The translations under genes were made by a program, and so were the position numbers. The notes beneath the pieces are model-generated. The model was not told the origin of the DNA and ran no database searches. It worked only from the letters and a program-made list of their open reading frames with translations. A DNA stretch of 64,000 nucleotides from NCBI GenBank assembly GCA_905216025.1, contig CAJMSE010000004.1, forward strand, positions 62,001-126,000, in the 5' to 3' direction. This DNA comes from an uncultured bacterium. Lineage in GTDB: Bacteria; Bacteroidota; Bacteroidia; Bacteroidales; Bacteroidaceae. This document shows positions 17,739-25,732 of the stretch, in pieces; position 1 is the stretch's first letter, and each line of letters opens with the position of its first letter.

Positions 17739-20700
17739 TTATTGGCCTTGTTGGCCGCCGCCCTTCGCCTTCTTCTTATACTCGCTCGGCGTCATTCCGA
17801 ACTCTGCCTTGAAGTTCTCCGTAAAGCGTTTCACCGTGTTGTAGCCCACGGCGTAGGCAATCTCGGAGATGTTCTTCTCGCCGTCGTCCAGCAGGCGCAG
17901 CCCGCGCTTGACGCGGATGGAGCGGATGAAGTCGGCCGGTCCCTTGCCGGTGATGGCCTGAAGTTTCTTCCACAGGGCCACACGGTTCATGGACAGCTCC
18001 TGCCCGAGCGTCTCCACGGAGAAGCCGGAGTCGCTGATGTGACGCTCCACGGCTTCGATGGCCCTCTTGAGGAACTGTTCGTCGAGCGGTGTGCTGGTTA
18101 TCTTGTCCGGTGCCACGTCCACGTCCTGACGGAACTGGCGGTGACTCATCTTGGCCAGTTCGATGAACTTGTTGATGCGCAGCTTGAGCATGTCGATGTT
18201 GAACGGCTTTACCATATAGTCGTCTGCACCGGCTTCATAGCCTTCCATGGCCGAGTCGCCGGCGGTCTTGGCCGTGAGCAGGATGACGGGGATATGAGAC
18301 AGCTGCAGGTCGTTCTTGATGCGGCGGCACAGTTCGAGACCGTCCATCACGGGCATCATCACGTCGCTCACCACGAGGCTCACCGTCTCACGGCGCAGCA
18401 CGCCGAGGGCCTCCTCGCCGTCGGAAGCGGTGAGCACGCGGTAGCGGTCGGCGAGCGACGTGCCTATAAACTCGCACATGTCCTGGTTGTCGTCGACGAC
18501 GAGCACGGTGAAGGCATCTTCCGCACCGGCATATACCTGCCCGGCGGAGGTTGTGCTGCCGGCGGCCTGAAGGGGTATGCGGCAGGTGAAGACAGCTCCG
18601 CCGCCCTCCCTGTCGCCCACGCTTATCTCTCCGGCCATGAGGCGGATGTACTCGCTGACGATATGCAGGCCTATGCCGCTGCCCGTGTGGTGCTCCATGC
18701 CGGAAGCAGAGGCATGTGGCGCCGACTGGTAGAAACGCTCGAAGATGAGCTGCTTGTCGGCGTCGGCAACGCCCGGACCGCTGTCGGCCACGCTCAGCTC
18801 TATGCCGGAAGACGTGCCTGTCAGGCTGACGGTGATGGACTTGCCGTCGGGAGTGTACTTGAAGGCGTTGGAAAGCAAGTTGTATACTATCTTGTGAATC
18901 TTGTCGCTGTCAAACTGCGCCGGCAACGAAGCGACGTCGCTCCCGAACGAGAAGCTGATGCCGCGGTCGGCGGCGTACGACGAGAACTGCTCGCACTCGT
19001 CGCGGATAAAGACCGCTATGTCGCCCGGCTGCAGCCGCAGCCGCTCTGCACCGACGTCGAGACGCCGGAAATCGAGCAGGGTGTTTATCTGTTCCTGCAG
19101 CAGGCGCGCGTTCTTCTCCATGATCTGGAGCCGCCGGGTGATGCCGTCGGGCAGCTGTTCGCGCAGCAGGGTCTGCAGCGGACTGATGATGAGGGTCAGC
19201 GGCGTGCGCAGGTCGTGGCTGACATTGGTGAAGAAACGGAGCTTCATCTCGGCCAGTCGGACGTTTTTCTCCTGCTCCATCTGACGGCGCTCGCGGCGCA
19301 AGCGGCTGAGCGTGCGACGCCGCGAACTGACCACAAACAGCGCCATGCCGGCCACCAGCGCCACAAGGTAGAGGCAGAGCATGAGGGGCGAGCGCCACAA
19401 CGGCGGGGCAACCTCTATCGTCAGGCGGCGCTCTGCGCTCCATACGCCGTCGGCGTTGCACGCCTTCACGCGCATGACATACGTCCCGGGAGCGAGCGAG
19501 GCGAACGAGATGACGGGACTGTTGGTGCATATCCACTCTTTATTACCGCCTATGGCGTAGGCATAGGCGGTGGCCGGCGCGCCGGCCGGATTGTCCGTCA
19601 TGAGGTGCAGCTCTATCGTGTGGTCGCTGTAGCTCAGGGATATCTTTCCGGAAAACTCGTCGAAAAGCCGCCCGCCGGCAGAGATTGAGGAGAAGAACAC
19701 CTCCGGAGCCGTGTCCTCCCTTATCTGATAGTTCTGCGGGTTGATGGCCACATAGCCGCTGACGCAGCCGAAAAGTACTGTGCCGTCGGCGGTAAGGGCC
19801 GATGAGTTGCTGCTGAAATAGTTGTTGCTCTCGTTCACCACATGGCGGAAGTTGAGCACGCGGAAGTCGCCGGAAGGCCTGTCGGACACGCTTATGCGCG
19901 ACACGCCGCCGGCAGTGCTGACCCATATATGCCCCTGTGCGTCTTCCCTGATGCTCTTCACGAGATTGTTGGAGATGCGCCGCTGCCCGGCTGAGAACGT
20001 ATAGAGCGAGTCGGTGCGCAGGTCCCAGGCCTCAAGGCCGTTGTAGTGGCCCAGCCACAGGATGCCGCGGCTGTCATGGCAGAGAGACATTATCTGCTGG
20101 TTGATGAATGTGCGGTTGCCGCTCCGGTTGCCGTAGAAGCTGGTGGCACGGCCGGTCTTCGTGTCGACGACGCACAGACCGTAGATTGTTCCGACGTAGA
20201 GACGGCCTGCACGGTCCTGCGACATGGCGAGTCCGAAGATGTCGTCGCCCTTGCTGCTCTTGCAGTAGGCATAGCGGCCGGTGGCGGGGTCGAGGCGCAT
20301 CAGCGGATGGAACGCGGAGCATATCCATATCCGGCCTGCCGCATCCTCGGCTATCTTCCACGACATGTCCGTGGGCAGGGTGCCGTCGGCCGTGGACCAG
20401 TGCTTCACCACCTTGCCGCCGTCGAGGCAGTAGAGGCCGTTGTTGTACGTTCCCACCCAGATGCGGCCGCGCCGGTCTTCCAAAAGCGATGCCACGACCA
20501 TGCTCCGCAGCGGCGTCACGGCGATGGTGCCGCCCGAGGAGCGGAAGAGCCCGTTGCCGTCCGTGCCTATCCAGAGCGTGCCGTCGCGCGAGATGAGCAT
20601 GGCGGAGACGTCGCCGCAGTCTCTTGCCAGACGGTTGAACATGCTGAACTCCGGACTGCTGTATGATATGCCGCGCTTGTAGTGGCCGAGCCAGAGCGTG

Positions 20701-21647
20701 CCATGGCGGTCGGTAATCATGGTGTTGATGTTGTTCTCGGCCATGTCGCCGCAGTCGCCGCAGGTGGCATCGGCCATGATGTGGGAGACTACTGTCTCGG
20801 CTACGGTGTCGTAGCAGAACAGGCCGCGGTGGTCGGTGGCGATCCACAAGCGTCCCTTACCGTCGTCTGCCATGCGGCGGATGGCATTGGGCGAGCCGTA
20901 GGGCGGCATGCCGCCGTCAGTGGGGAGGAACACTTCTGTCCATGCGCCGCCCGACATCCGGTAGAGTTTCTCGCTGAGCGTGGAGTATATCCAGAGCATC
21001 CCCCTGCTGTCGGCATAGATGCCGGGACGGCTGCTGACCAGCTCTGCCGGTATGCGCACCGAGCGGACAGCACCGCTCTCCTTGTCGACCGACCATAAGA
21101 CGGGCCCCGGCCCGGCAAGTATATAGATGTGGCGGCCGTCCTCGGCGAAAGAGACGTGCTCGGCACGGACCCACCGCGGTTGCGTCGGAGCCATGGCGCG
21201 CAGCTTCTTGCGGCCGAAGTCGTAGCAGTAGAGATGGCGGGCCGTGATGACCCACAGCCGGTCGCCGCTGTCTGTGAAAAGGGCTTTCTTCGGCGTGTCG
21301 TCGATGCCGACGGAGGCGAAGAAGGCTTCCGGGGCGTCGTCCATACGGTGGTCGCGGCGCAGATAGCGTAAGAACCTGTCGCCGGAGTGAATCCACAGGT
21401 TATGATCGCCGTCCTCATATATATCCGAGACGTTGTTGTCTGCCACGGTGACGACGCTGTGACCGTCATACCGGGCAAGTCCGGCATTGGTCCCGATCCA
21501 CAGCGTGCCGCGGTGGTCGGTCATCAGACTCGTTATCTCGCCGTCCGGCAACCCCTTCTCGGCACCGATATACTGGAACTTCCGCTGCCCCGCCACAGTC
21601 TGAAGACCGAGCAAACATGCCATCAACACTAATAAGAACTCTCTCAC
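17739..21647 (-). CDS. Hybrid two-component system sensor/regulator (HTCS)
   Basis: 1302 aa. A signal peptide (ending TVAGQ) precedes a periplasmic double beta-propeller of Reg_prop repeats (GEITSLMTDHRGTLWIGTNAG and many similar), a Y_Y_Y domain (FASLAPGTYVMRVKACNADG) and one membrane segment (LMLCLYLVALVAGMALFVV). The kinase has its phospho-acceptor His in NVSHDLRTPL (near 811) and an ATPase domain (GSGIGLHIVSEYI). A receiver domain follows (VLVVDDNQDM near 1049; phospho-Asp in VVSDVMMP near 1095), then an AraC-type HTH (about 1195-1295, ISEIAYAVGYNTVKRFTENF). It faces the same way as, and sits just before, the SusC operon. It should bind an oligosaccharide of that glycan and activate the operon. 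Confidence 0.95.
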   Translation of the reverse strand: MREFLLVLMACLLGLQTVAGQRKFQYIGAEKGLPDGEITSLMTDHRGTLWIGTNAGLARYDGHSVVTVADNNVSDIYEDGDHNLWIHSGDRFLRYLRRDHRMDDAPEAFFASVGIDDTPKKALFTDSGDRLWVITARHLYCYDFGRKKLRAMAPTQPRWVRAEHVSFAEDGRHIYILAGPGPVLWSVDKESGAVRSVRIPAELVSSRPGIYADSRGMLWIYSTLSEKLYRMSGGAWTEVFLPTDGGMPPYGSPNAIRRMADDGKGRLWIATDHRGLFCYDTVAETVVSHIMADATCGDCGDMAENNINTMITDRHGTLWLGHYKRGISYSSPEFSMFNRLARDCGDVSAMLISRDGTLWIGTDGNGLFRSSGGTIAVTPLRSMVVASLLEDRRGRIWVGTYNNGLYCLDGGKVVKHWSTADGTLPTDMSWKIAEDAAGRIWICSAFHPLMRLDPATGRYAYCKSSKGDDIFGLAMSQDRAGRLYVGTIYGLCVVDTKTGRATSFYGNRSGNRTFINQQIMSLCHDSRGILWLGHYNGLEAWDLRTDSLYTFSAGQRRISNNLVKSIREDAQGHIWVSTAGGVSRISVSDRPSGDFRVLNFRHVVNESNNYFSSNSSALTADGTVLFGCVSGYVAINPQNYQIREDTAPEVFFSSISAGGRLFDEFSGKISLSYSDHTIELHLMTDNPAGAPATAYAYAIGGNKEWICTNSPVISFASLAPGTYVMRVKACNADGVWSAERRLTIEVAPPLWRSPLMLCLYLVALVAGMALFVVSSRRRTLSRLRRERRQMEQEKNVRLAEMKLRFFTNVSHDLRTPLTLIISPLQTLLREQLPDGITRRLQIMEKNARLLQEQINTLLDFRRLDVGAERLRLQPGDIAVFIRDECEQFSSYAADRGISFSFGSDVASLPAQFDSDKIHKIVYNLLSNAFKYTPDGKSITVSLTGTSSGIELSVADSGPGVADADKQLIFERFYQSAPHASASGMEHHTGSGIGLHIVSEYIRLMAGEISVGDREGGGAVFTCRIPLQAAGSTTSAGQVYAGAEDAFTVLVVDDNQDMCEFIGTSLADRYRVLTASDGEEALGVLRRETVSLVVSDVMMPVMDGLELCRRIKNDLQLSHIPVILLTAKTAGDSAMEGYEAGADDYMVKPFNIDMLKLRINKFIELAKMSHRQFRQDVDVAPDKITSTPLDEQFLKRAIEAVERHISDSGFSVETLGQELSMNRVALWKKLQAITGKGPADFIRSIRVKRGLRLLDDGEKNISEIAYAVGYNTVKRFTENFKAEFGMTPSEYKKKAKGGGQQGQ

Positions 21648-21677
21648 TATGATATCCGATTTATAGGTTTACGGCCA

Positions 21678-21707
21678 CAAAGATAACAGAAATATTCCAC
21701 TTTACAA
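21678..21707 (-). promoter_or_regulatory. Probable promoter of the hybrid sensor gene
   Basis: On the minus strand TATCTTTG (21678-21685) matches TAnnTTTG. A TTG (21705-21707) lies 19 bp upstream, a reasonable -33 element. The spacing to the ATG at 21647 is about 30 bp, giving a short leader. Confidence 0.55.
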
Positions 21708-21723
21708 TCTTTTCGGCAAAGAA

Positions 21724-21813
21724 AATGGCCCCTCCCGGCCTCCCTCTATTCCCATTCCCTCCCATCATCCCCATCACTTCCCCTCCCCTTTGGGGAGGCC
21801 GGGAGGGGCTTCC
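21724..21813. repeat. G-rich inverted-arm element (composite element 1)
   Basis: A left arm of the type CCCCTCCCGGCCTCCC (from 21729) is matched in reverse orientation by GGGGAGGCCGGGAGGGGCTT (21792-21811). Between them is CCCAT/TCCC-rich low-complexity DNA. The same arms recur at 24485, 36868, 41145 and 42686. It abuts the 22-bp array that starts at 21814. No gene is seen here. Confidence 0.8.
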
Positions 21814-21989
21814 GACGGTGCATCGGGTTGCTTTTGACGGTGCAACGGGCTGCCCGTGACGGTGCAATCGCTTGCCCGCCGATGTATCCCGCCTGCTTCC
21901 AAACGCGTTTGTGCCAGCTATCAAAAGTGTTTTTGAGAGCCGGGCCAAGTGTTTCTGAGAGCTGTCGGAAAGCATCAGGCCTGAGAATG
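21814..21989. repeat. 22-bp period array, degenerate (array C)
   Basis: GACGGTGCA occurs at 21814, 21836 and 21858. Further on, in the same 22-bp phase, the different unit AGTGTTTYTGAGAGC occurs at 21926 and 21948, with a diverged relative at 21904 (CGCGTTTGTGCCAGC). The region reads as about eight successive 22-mers that drift in sequence while keeping the period. It is non-coding and lies between the hybrid sensor gene and the RNA element at 22181. Confidence 0.7.
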
Positions 21990-22116
21990 AATCATTACAG
22001 GGACGAGACAATCACGCAGACGCCCTGCAGACGGGACAAAACGGCCTTAAATACGATTAATGTCGAATAATTATTTACAACATCCTGAATTTCTCGTTTT
22101 TTTATTAAAAGATTTG

Positions 22117-22174
22117 TAATTTTGCAAAAACAGCTCACAAAAGGACGTTAGTTGCTAAACTTTTCTTAACTTTG
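22117..22174 (+). promoter_or_regulatory. Two tandem -7 elements before the structured RNA
   Basis: TAATTTTG (22117-22124) and TAACTTTG (22167-22174) both fit TAnnTTTG perfectly. For the first, a T-rich stretch near 22095-22098 could serve as the -33 region. Transcription from the second would start near 22181, just before the run of hairpins. Confidence 0.5.
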
Positions 22175-22180
22175 CCGAGC

Positions 22181-22430
22181 CATTACTAACCATGGCAGAC
22201 ATATTAAGGAAGCGTTTATGCTTTGTTCCTCTAAGATGAATCTGGACAATTCATGCACAATCGGAACATGGGTGACGTTCTCCCTTGGTGTGATTATATA
22301 TTGATTGGAGCCCGCCGGCTCCCGTTTCTATATATCCCCAAGGTGTGAGCTGTGTTCTATTATCCATTGTGCAGGCAGTCCAGAGCCTTTCTTGGGGATG
22401 ATAGAGGAAATAAGGCTCACACTTTTTTTA
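22181..22430 (+). ncRNA. Structured RNA or attenuating leader before the HTH gene
   Basis: About 250 nt full of complementary segments. TGTTCC (22224-22229) pairs with GGAACA (22263-22268) and encloses ATGAAT/ATTCAT (22236-22241/22249-22254). CCTTGG (22283-22288) pairs with CCAAGG (22338-22343), enclosing TATATA/TATATA and GGAGCC/GGCTCC (22307-22312/22317-22322). GTGTGAGC (22343-22350) pairs with GCTCACAC (22415-22422), enclosing CTATTATCC/GGATGATAG (22357-22365/22396-22404), and is followed directly by TTTTTTTA. That last hairpin plus U-tract looks like a terminator. TCCCCAAG (22335-22342) can instead pair with CTTGGGGA (22391-22398), so two folds exclude each other. I cannot assign it to a known RNA family. 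Confidence 0.55.
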
Positions 22431-22471
22431 TACCTGCCGGTAACTGGATTCACACAAAAATCAGGCCAAAA

Positions 22472-22711
22472 ATGAATGAAATTCACATCGGAAAAATGAT
22501 TGAGGAGGAACTGCGGAGACAGCAGCGAACCGTCACATGGTTCGCACGGATGCTGTGCTGCGAGCGTACGAACGTATACAGCATCTTCCACAGGAAAAGC
22601 ATCGACTGCCACATGCTGTACAGAATCAGCAAGATTCTTGACCACAACTTCTTTGAACCGTACTATCTCGGATGCAAGGAAGACAGCGGTGACACCCCCG
22701 CGGCAATGTGA
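22472..22711 (+). CDS. Small XRE-like HTH DNA-binding protein
   Basis: 79 aa. The ATG at 22472 was chosen because the family signature starts at once (MNEIHIGKMIEEELRRQQRT) and an upstream extension would run back through the hairpin region. The body fits an HTH fold: RRQQRTVTWFARMLCCERTN, then VYSIFHRKSIDCHMLYRISK and ILDHNFF. Small proteins of this type are common in Bacteroidales. It follows a U-tract-terminated hairpin by about 40 nt, so its expression may depend on read-through. It lies 120 bp upstream of the fimbria operon in the same direction, and control of that operon is possible but unproven. Confidence 0.8.
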   Translation: MNEIHIGKMIEEELRRQQRTVTWFARMLCCERTNVYSIFHRKSIDCHMLYRISKILDHNFFEPYYLGCKEDSGDTPAAM

Positions 22712-22776
22712 TTTATTTATTACACATCCGTCATTTATCGTCAACACTCATTTTACCCCCCCTTGCGGATTTTACT

Positions 22777-22784
22777 TAATTTTG
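22777..22784 (+). promoter_or_regulatory. -7 element of the fimbria/envelope operon promoter
   Basis: TAATTTTG matches TAnnTTTG and lies 47 bp upstream of the ATG at 22832. No perfect TTTG is found 19-22 bp upstream; a TTTT stretch near 22750 is the nearest candidate. Confidence 0.5.
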
Positions 22785-22831
22785 CAACTGCATATTGTTT
22801 TTAAACAAATATTAAGCAAGACAAGGGTTAA

Positions 22832-24220
22832 ATGAACATAAGAATAAGACTCATAGCTGTCTTCACCATATTAACTATACTGACACCGGCAACCGCACAG
22901 ACAGAGAAAGAGACACCGCCAGAAGCCTACATACCGATAGAGAGACCTATGATTGTCGACCAAGAGAGACACATAGACACGCTCTCGGTAATGGACAGGA
23001 TTGCACTGCGCACAAACTCGACAGACTGGCTGCTGCTGATTCCGAATGCAGGAATAGAGTTTGACATAAGAAACACTAACTACAACCGCAACACCATAGG
23101 ACTTAACATCAGGTACAACTGGCAGACAAGCCACACCTACAAGCCCGGAATGGTATACAATATCGCCGAAGCACGCATCGGATTCCGCAACTATTTCAGG
23201 GTTAAGGAGATTGAAAAGAAGCAGTGGAACACTCTCCCCCACAAGCATATATGGGACAAACCGTTCTCTGCCCGCCACAAGAGGTCGAAGCATCCAGATG
23301 CCGTTTTCTACCGCGGCGCATACCTCGCATTCACCAAATACTCGGTCAAGCTCGGCACAGAAGGCCGTCAGGGCACTGCCGTCAGCGCCGGATATCAGTT
23401 CGGCATGGTCAAGCCGCTCTACGTGTTCCGCAACGGCCACAGCCTCGACCTCGACCTCGGAGCCGCACTCGGACTTGCCTACACATCTTATAATAAATAC
23501 AGGCTCGACCGCGAGAGCGACTGCTACCCGAACGTCGGCAAGGTGGACGGACAGATAATGCCGGTGGTCAACGAGCTGCGCTGCGCACTGGTATACCGCC
23601 TCGGCAAGACGCCGGGCACGAGCAAATACCGCTGGAGATACGATGTGGATGTGCCCTACATGAACATGAAAGACAGCATCTACTTCGCACGCGTGGCCCA
23701 CAGGCAGGACCTGCACAACACAGACAGCATCCAAAGCATGATACGCAAGGACTTCTGGGCCGTATACGACTCGCTCGTCACAATAGAGCGCGCCAACACC
23801 GACTCGCTCAACAAGATTAAACTGATGGAGCAGAAGGCACAGGCCGAACTCCTCAAGTCGCAGAGAGCGGCAGACAAGGAGAAGAAGAAAGCAGACAGGG
23901 CCGCCTTAAAGGCTGCGCAAGCAGCAGTCAAGGAGAGCCCGGAGGGCTCAGAATCCCCAGAGATTCCTGAGAACCCGGATAGTTCTGAGAGTTCTGAGAG
24001 CTCAGGATCCTCAGATATCCCAAAGCTCCCAGAATCCACAAAGCTCCCGGAGAACCCGGAGAGCACAAAACCCTCAGAGAGCCCGGAGCCCTCAGAGAGC
24101 CCAGAACCCTCAACCCCCACTGAGAACCACGAAGCCCAAGAACAGGATAATACCAAGCAGGATGAAGACAACACCGCGTCAAGCGAAGAAGGAAAGGAGG
24201 CAGGCGATGATAACGAATAA
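22832..24220 (+). CDS. DUF3575-like outer-membrane protein with Ser/Glu/Pro tail
   Basis: 462 aa with a signal peptide (ending TPATAQ). Residues about 60-270 follow the DUF3575 pattern (IALRTNSTDWLLLIPNAGIE; AEARIGFRNYF), a barrel-like family often coded in Bacteroidetes fimbria clusters. A helical, charged stretch follows (about 320-370, KIKLMEQKAQAELLKSQRAA). The last about 90 residues are low-complexity Ser/Glu/Pro (PEGSESPE, SSESSESSGSS, PSESPEPSESPEPS). The tail is far longer than the family needs and resembles insertions in two other genes here. It is the first gene of the operon, and its stop overlaps the next start by 14 bases. Anchoring or assembly of fimbriae is inferred. Confidence 0.7.
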   Translation: MNIRIRLIAVFTILTILTPATAQTEKETPPEAYIPIERPMIVDQERHIDTLSVMDRIALRTNSTDWLLLIPNAGIEFDIRNTNYNRNTIGLNIRYNWQTSHTYKPGMVYNIAEARIGFRNYFRVKEIEKKQWNTLPHKHIWDKPFSARHKRSKHPDAVFYRGAYLAFTKYSVKLGTEGRQGTAVSAGYQFGMVKPLYVFRNGHSLDLDLGAALGLAYTSYNKYRLDRESDCYPNVGKVDGQIMPVVNELRCALVYRLGKTPGTSKYRWRYDVDVPYMNMKDSIYFARVAHRQDLHNTDSIQSMIRKDFWAVYDSLVTIERANTDSLNKIKLMEQKAQAELLKSQRAADKEKKKADRAALKAAQAAVKESPEGSESPEIPENPDSSESSESSGSSDIPKLPESTKLPENPESTKPSESPEPSESPEPSTPTENHEAQEQDNTKQDEDNTASSEEGKEAGDDNE

Positions 24221-25622
24221 GCTGAAAGCCATGCTGGCCCTTGCCTTCACCGCAGCCCTATGCGCCTGCACCGACATTGACCTGTGCCCCGAAGACAGCC
24301 ATCCGCACCGCGCCCAGGTGAGGTTCGTCCACGAATGGGGCGAGTATGACGACGACAGAGACAGGCCCGACTCCATGTACGTGATTGCCAACAGGGTCAT
24401 AAACTACTGGAAGATGACGGCTGCCATATACACAAAGAAAGGTGAGCCCAACGAGGGCAAGGGCCGCTATGTATACAACCAGCTAAGCCCCTCCCAGCCT
24501 CCCCAAGGAGAAGAGGAAAGCCCCTCCCAACCTCCCCAAGGGGGAGGTGATACTCCGGAGGGTTCAGAGTCCTCCGGGAGCTCTGAGGATTCGGAGAGCT
24601 CCGAGAACTCTGAGAACTCCGAGACCCACAAGGCTCCTCCCCTTAGGGGAGGCCGGGAGAGGCTTTCTCCTTCCCTTAGAGGAGGCCAGGAGGGGCTTTC
24701 AGTCTACGACAAGGAGGTATTCGACCTCCAGGTGGGCGAATACAAGTTCTACACCTTCACCGCTACGAACCAGATGGACATGCGGAGCATAGACAAGTTC
24801 ATATCCACCGACGACAACAACATGACCAACGAGGGCTTCACCATCGAATACAACACATACGAGAAGACCGACGAAGTGTTCATGCGAGAGATGGACCGCA
24901 TCATGGAACCGCTTACGGCAAAGGGCTTCAGCGGGTGGGTCGACTTCAACCCCTACTCTAAATACATGCTGCCGGCATCGCGCCCTCTGTTCATCGACAG
25001 CGTCAACATCACCCCCGTGACGCAGGGACGCACCGAGGTCATCACCTTCTCACCCAAGCCGGCCACGCAGACCATCACGATAAACGTCAAGATAAGGAAG
25101 AAAGCGACCGAGGGATGCACCTTCAAGGTGGAGGGCGTCATCGGCGAGGTGTCGGGCGTGCCGCACGCCATAAACATCTCCAACGGATTCATCGACATCG
25201 CCACGACGAACAAGATGATGTTCCCCTTCAGCTTCGCCGGCATCGGGGAAGACACCGAAGACAACGACTTCCTGACATGCACGGCAAGAATAAACGTGCC
25301 AAGCATCGTCAAGAGCAACACCGACGAGGCAACCGTCGGGCCGGGACTGCTCCAGGCTTTCATCTACTGCACCGTATACAGGGAGGGACACGAGCCGCAG
25401 CAGAAGAAGATACAGGGTATCATCAACATGTACGACGAACTGACCGCGGCCAACCTGATAGAAATCACCGAAGACGGCAACCACGCCCGACGCATCGGCC
25501 GTGAGCACACCATCGACATAGGACCCGAAATCGTCATCGACGGCAGCATGGCAATACCGTCTGACGATGAGGGCATCAAAGGATGGATACAGACCGGTAA
25601 GGACATAGACGTGGAATTGTAA
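24207..25622 (+). CDS. DUF5119-like lipoprotein carrying an in-frame repeat insertion
   Basis: 471 aa. The ATG at 24207 was chosen: it is preceded by a strong AGGAGG-type site and opens on a lipoprotein signal (MLALAFTAALCAC, then TDIDLCPED). HPHRAQVRFVHEWGEYDDD fits the N-terminus of DUF5119-type fimbria-associated lipoproteins. Residues about 94-165 are encoded by repeat DNA: two copies of SPSQPPQG, a Ser/Glu run, then two copies of a LRGG-type segment, matching inverted arms that are non-coding elsewhere. The rest reads as a normal two-domain beta protein (VEGVIGEVSGVPHAINISNG). It overlaps the preceding gene and is followed by GAAGAATGAAGAG repeats. A role as fimbria anchor or accessory protein is inferred. 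Confidence 0.7.
   Translation: MITNKLKAMLALAFTAALCACTDIDLCPEDSHPHRAQVRFVHEWGEYDDDRDRPDSMYVIANRVINYWKMTAAIYTKKGEPNEGKGRYVYNQLSPSQPPQGEEESPSQPPQGGGDTPEGSESSGSSEDSESSENSENSETHKAPPLRGGRERLSPSLRGGQEGLSVYDKEVFDLQVGEYKFYTFTATNQMDMRSIDKFISTDDNNMTNEGFTIEYNTYEKTDEVFMREMDRIMEPLTAKGFSGWVDFNPYSKYMLPASRPLFIDSVNITPVTQGRTEVITFSPKPATQTITINVKIRKKATEGCTFKVEGVIGEVSGVPHAINISNGFIDIATTNKMMFPFSFAGIGEDTEDNDFLTCTARINVPSIVKSNTDEATVGPGLLQAFIYCTVYREGHEPQQKKIQGIINMYDELTAANLIEITEDGNHARRIGREHTIDIGPEIVIDGSMAIPSDDEGIKGWIQTGKDIDVEL
24485..24700. repeat. Composite inverted-arm element inside a coding sequence (element 2)
   Basis: Two direct copies of AAGCCCCTCCCARCCTCCCC (from 24485 and 24518) are mirrored by two copies of the reverse arm, GGGGAGGCCGGGAGAGGCTT-like (near 24645 and 24681). 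The core encodes Ser/Glu repeats. The span of 216 bp is 72 codons, so the reading frame is kept. The same arrangement is non-coding at 36868-37152. Confidence 0.8.
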
Positions 25623-25725
25623 ATGAAGAATGAAGAGTGAAGAATGAAGAGTGAAGAGTGAAGAACGAAGAATCGGGGTCCATCTCTCCCATGATTCCCA
25701 GTCCTCCCATCTCTCCTATTTATAA
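25623..25725. repeat. GAAGAATGAAGAG-type direct repeats and TGGGA-type low complexity
   Basis: The 110-bp gap between two lipoprotein genes holds several copies of GAAGAATGAAGAGTGAAG, the sequence that forms the 46-bp inverted arms at 39964 and 40110, followed by CCCAT/TCTCCC-rich DNA like that in the G-rich elements. It lies within the fimbria operon transcript. Confidence 0.7.
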
Positions 25726-25732
25726 TAATAAG

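Noticed and set aside
22328..22747. 139-codon minus-strand frame opposite the HTH gene
   Set aside because: It covers the structured RNA and the reverse of the HTH coding region, with no motif. The plus-strand frame encodes a recognisable HTH.
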